A stretch of 42,488 bases of DNA from Steroidobacteraceae bacterium (GTDB lineage: Bacteria; Pseudomonadota; Gammaproteobacteria; Steroidobacterales; Steroidobacteraceae), in the NCBI GenBank assembly GCA_019634915.1, contig JAHCAN010000023.1, forward strand, positions 1 through 42,488. The letters run 5' to 3'. Made by a program: the position numbers and the translations under genes. Below are positions 39,942 to 42,488 of this stretch, piece after piece; position 1 is the first letter of the stretch; every line of letters starts with the position of its first letter. The notes beneath the pieces are model-generated. The model searched no databases. It had not been told where the DNA came from and saw nothing but the letters and a program-made list of their open reading frames with translations.

Positions 39942-41161
39942 GCGGGCTGCGTATCGTCGGCGCCGCGTGGCGCTCACTGGCCCGCAGCAAGCTGCGCACG
40001 TTCTTCATGATGCTCGGCGTGGCCGTCGGTGTCGCCGCGCTCACCGCTCTGGCGTCGGTCGGTGAGGCGACCCGGCAGGAAACCCTGCGGCAGTTCAAGC
40101 GCATGCTCGGCACCTTCGATACGCTGACGATCCGCCCCGGCGCCGGCAGCACGCGCGGCATGCCGTCGGTCGGCGCCGTCGAGCCCTCGCTCAAGTTCGC
40201 CGACGGTCCGGCCATTGCCGAAGGCGTGCCCGGCGTGTTGCGCGTGGCCCAGGTGCAGCAGACCTTCGATCTCGACGTCAGCTACCGCGACGAGTCGGTC
40301 GTGCCGCTCGTGCTCGGCGTGTCGTCGAACTGGGCGGACATCCGCGACGAGACCGTCGCGAGCGGCGCCCACCTGACCGACGAGGACGAACGGACGCTCG
40401 CGCGCGTCACGGTGATCGGCCCCGACGTCGCCAGCGCGCTGTTTCACGGCGAGGATCCGCTCGGCAAGGTGATCCGCATCGCCGACGTGCCCTTCCAGGT
40501 GAAGGGCGTGATGGCATCGCGTGGTGCGGGTCCGGGCGGCTCGAGCCTCGACAACGTGCTGGTGATCCCGGTGACGACCGCGTCGAAGCGTCTCTTCAAC
40601 CGCGACTACCTGACGACGCTGATCGTGCAGCTGCGCGACGAGAACGACAGCGATCGCGTGGCGGACGACGTGCGTGCGCTGCTGCGCGAGCGGCACCGGA
40701 TCATTCCGCCGGCGGAGGACGATTTCACGGTCAGCAGCCCGCGGGCGACGCTGGCGCAGATCGAGCAGGTGGGCAGTGCGCTGTCGAAGATTGTGACCGG
40801 CGTCGCCGTGATCGCGACGCTGATCGGCGGCGCGGTGATCATGAGCCTGATGCTGATCGGCGTGTCGGAGCGCCGCCGGGAGATCGGCGTGCGCCGGGCC
40901 GTCGGCGCGACGCGTGCCGACGTCATGATCCAGTTCCTCGCCGAGGCGGCGCTGATCTCGGTGCTCGGCGGAGTGATCGGCATCGTGATCGGCGCGGGCG
41001 GCGCGACCGTCGGCGCATTGCTGCAGAAGCTGCCGCCGGCGTACATGTGGAGCATGATCGGCGGCGCTGCGGCGCTGTCGCTCGCGGTCGGCGTCGTGTT
41101 CGGTCTCTATCCCGCATGGAAAGCCGCGAACGTCGATCCGATCGAGGCGCTGCGCAGCTGA
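39938..41161 (+). CDS. FtsX-like ABC permease 1 (MacB-PCD type)
   Basis: A 407-residue permease. The first membrane helix is near 15-40 (FFMMLGVAVGVAALTALAS), followed by a large periplasmic MacB_PCD domain (about 45-280). Three C-terminal helices follow (VIATLIGGAVIMSLMLIGVS, then ISVLGGVIGIVIGAGGATVG and the final one). ERRREIGVRRAVGAT is the coupling-helix motif that docks the ATPase. The last residues [12 protein letters not shown] are typical of the family. It is likely to pair with the second permease in a heterodimer. Confidence 0.94.
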
Positions 41162-42381
41162 GCCGCTACCGGCACCTCGCGCGCGCGGCGTGGCGCCAGC
41201 TGTGGCGGCACCAGGCGCGCTCGGTGCTCGTGATGACCTGCGCCGCACTCGGCGTGACCGGATCGATCGCCGCCGTGAACTTTGCCGCCGGAGGTCGTCA
41301 GCAGGTCGTCGACCAGGTTGCCCGCCTCGGCAGCAACGTGATCGTCGTGGCAGCGCTGCAGGATCGCAGCACGGGCGGGCGGGCGCGCACCGGGACCATT
41401 GCGACGACGCTGCGCGACGACGATTATCGGGCCATCCGCCGCGAAGTGCCCGCAGTCGTGCGCTCCTCGGCGCTCGCGACGGCGAGCCTGCGCCTCAAGG
41501 CGGGCGGGCTGTCGAAGGTTGCGCCGGTCGTCGGCTGCGAGCCGGCCTTCTTCGACATCAAGCACTGGACGATCGATGCGGGACGCCCCTTCGACGCGGT
41601 GGACCTCAGGCGCTCGGCGCGCGTGGCACTGCTCGGGGCCACGGTAGCGCGCGACCTCTTTGGCGACGCATCGCCCGTCGGCGAGCGCCTGCACATCAAT
41701 CGCGTGCCATTCGAGGTGATCGGCGTGCTCGCCGAGCGCGGCCAGGGGCTCGACGTGACGAACGAGGACGCGCAGGTCTATGTGCCGCTCACGGCCGCGA
41801 TGCGGCGGCTCCTGAATGTCGAGCACTACAGCGCGCTGGTGCTCGAAGTCGGCACGTTCGAGGCGCTGCCCGGCGCGGTGCGCGACGTCACGGACCTGCT
41901 GCGTGATCGCCATCGCACCGGCGGCTTCCGTCCCGACGACTTCTCGGTGCTGAACCAGCAGGCGCTCGCCGATACGCGCCTCGCCGCCTCGCGACAGCTC
42001 GGCTTCTTCGTGCGCTGGATCGGGCTGTCGGCGTTGCTCGTCGCCGGCGTCGGCGTGCTCGCGATGGCATGGATCACCGTGCGCGATCGCACGCGCGAGA
42101 TCGGCACGCGCCGCGCACTCGGTGCCACCGCACGGGATGTGTTCTGCCAGTTCGCGTTCGAGGCGATGGTCCTCGCCACGGCGGGCGCCGCCTGCGGCGT
42201 CGCGCTCGGATGGGTCGCATCGCGGATCGTCGCGGCGCGCGCGGCGTTGCCGTTCGTGTTCGACATCGGCAATGCGGCGCTCGCGTTCGCGCTCGCCATC
42301 GCGGTGAATTTCGCGTTCGTCAGCTGGCCGGCCCGTCGCGCCGCCCGTCTCGATCCGATCGAGGCACTGCGCCACGCCTGA
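41116..42381 (+). CDS. FtsX-like ABC permease 2 (MacB-PCD type)
   Basis: A second permease of about 421 residues with the same architecture: a first helix ([20 protein letters not shown]), a periplasmic domain of about 240 residues and three C-terminal helices. The coupling motif is [15 protein letters not shown] and the tail is [12 protein letters not shown]. The start is uncertain. ATG 41116 overlaps the previous gene by 46 bases, while a CTG at 41158 overlaps the previous stop in CTGA and would start just before the first helix; no clear ribosome-binding site settles it. The two permeases differ clearly, supporting a heterodimeric exporter. Confidence 0.9.
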   Translation: MESRERRSDRGAAQLSRYRHLARAAWRQLWRHQARSVLVMTCAALGVTGSIAAVNFAAGGRQQVVDQVARLGSNVIVVAALQDRSTGGRARTGTIATTLRDDDYRAIRREVPAVVRSSALATASLRLKAGGLSKVAPVVGCEPAFFDIKHWTIDAGRPFDAVDLRRSARVALLGATVARDLFGDASPVGERLHINRVPFEVIGVLAERGQGLDVTNEDAQVYVPLTAAMRRLLNVEHYSALVLEVGTFEALPGAVRDVTDLLRDRHRTGGFRPDDFSVLNQQALADTRLAASRQLGFFVRWIGLSALLVAGVGVLAMAWITVRDRTREIGTRRALGATARDVFCQFAFEAMVLATAGAACGVALGWVASRIVAARAALPFVFDIGNAALAFALAIAVNFAFVSWPARRAARLDPIEALRHA

Positions 42382-42488
42382 CGAGCGCACCGGCGACGAG
42401 CCAGCAGGCGAGCGCCCAGGCCGTGCCGATGCACCAGCCCGCCAGCACGTCCGTCGGCCAGTGCACGCCGAGGTAGACGCGGCTCGTG
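42320..42488 (-). CDS. PAP2 family phosphatase, C-terminal part (runs off the right edge)
   Basis: The minus strand encodes [19 protein letters not shown] (SR-x5-H-x3-D), the third conserved motif of PAP2 phosphatases, with His as the nucleophile and Asp supporting it, then a hydrophobic helix ([17 protein letters not shown]) and a short basic tail. Only 56 codons are in the window. The stop at 42320 gives a tail-to-tail overlap of 62 bases with the second permease. The likely role is dephosphorylation of a lipid phosphate at the periplasmic side of the inner membrane; the substrate is unknown. Confidence 0.85.
   Translation of the reverse strand, partial: TSRVYLGVHWPTDVLAGWCIGTAWALACWLVAGALVRRGAVPRSDRDGRRDGPAS

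Overview
The window is a GC-rich chromosomal segment with tightly packed, often overlapping genes. A MutY-YggX pair next to an AsmA-like gene, a gammaproteobacterial-type tRNA-Phe with encoded CCA, an NDH-2, a Znu-type locus and autotransporter secretion all point to a Gram-negative gammaproteobacterium. Steroidobacterales, Nevskiales or Xanthomonadales relatives fit best, but this is inference because no 16S or marker phylogeny was possible.

Layout. (1) 1-5.7 kb, minus strand: end of a glycine-zipper protein, an HDOD protein, then a likely electron-transfer cluster (Tat-exported gluconate-dehydrogenase-subunit-3-like protein, GMC flavoprotein with a four-cysteine cluster, multi-His membrane protein, NDH-2). 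(2) 5.8-9.7 kb, plus strand: a soluble seven-PAS histidine kinase overlapping its NarL-type response regulator. (3) 9.8-15.2 kb, plus strand: ECF sigma factor, anti-sigma-like membrane protein, DUF4097 protein, AsmA-like protein, MutY, YggX and a glutathione S-transferase. (4) 15.2-18.8 kb: HdeD-like protein, a complete IS1182-type element with 14-bp inverted repeats and flanking CTAG, tRNA-Phe with a good promoter, and a JmjC/cupin protein. (5) 18.8-22.0 kb, plus strand: a sulfotransferase divergent from the cupin gene, a hydrolase remnant, a carboxymuconolactone-decarboxylase-like protein and a YcaQ-type glycosylase.

(6) 22.1-31.8 kb: a giant glycine-rich autotransporter of about 3,240 residues with 37 copies of a QS-[IVL]-G-G-rich repeat, interrupted as sequenced by a one-base deletion near 25084. 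(7) 31.8-36.45 kb, minus strand: a probable zinc-uptake operon: PD40 propeller protein, a small DUF2946-like protein that lacks an ATG/GTG/TTG start, a porin-like outer-membrane protein, ZnuA-like and ZnuB-like proteins. No ATPase gene is present. (8) 36.6-42.4 kb, plus strand: a PadR-controlled split MacAB-like exporter (PadR, permease-prefix membrane protein, small secreted protein, adaptor, ATPase, two FtsX-like permeases). A PAP2 phosphatase end enters from the right edge.

The points most worth a second look are the autotransporter and its frameshift, the hidden CTG-start gene in the zinc locus, the GMC/multi-His membrane protein module, and the cupin-sulfotransferase divergent pair.
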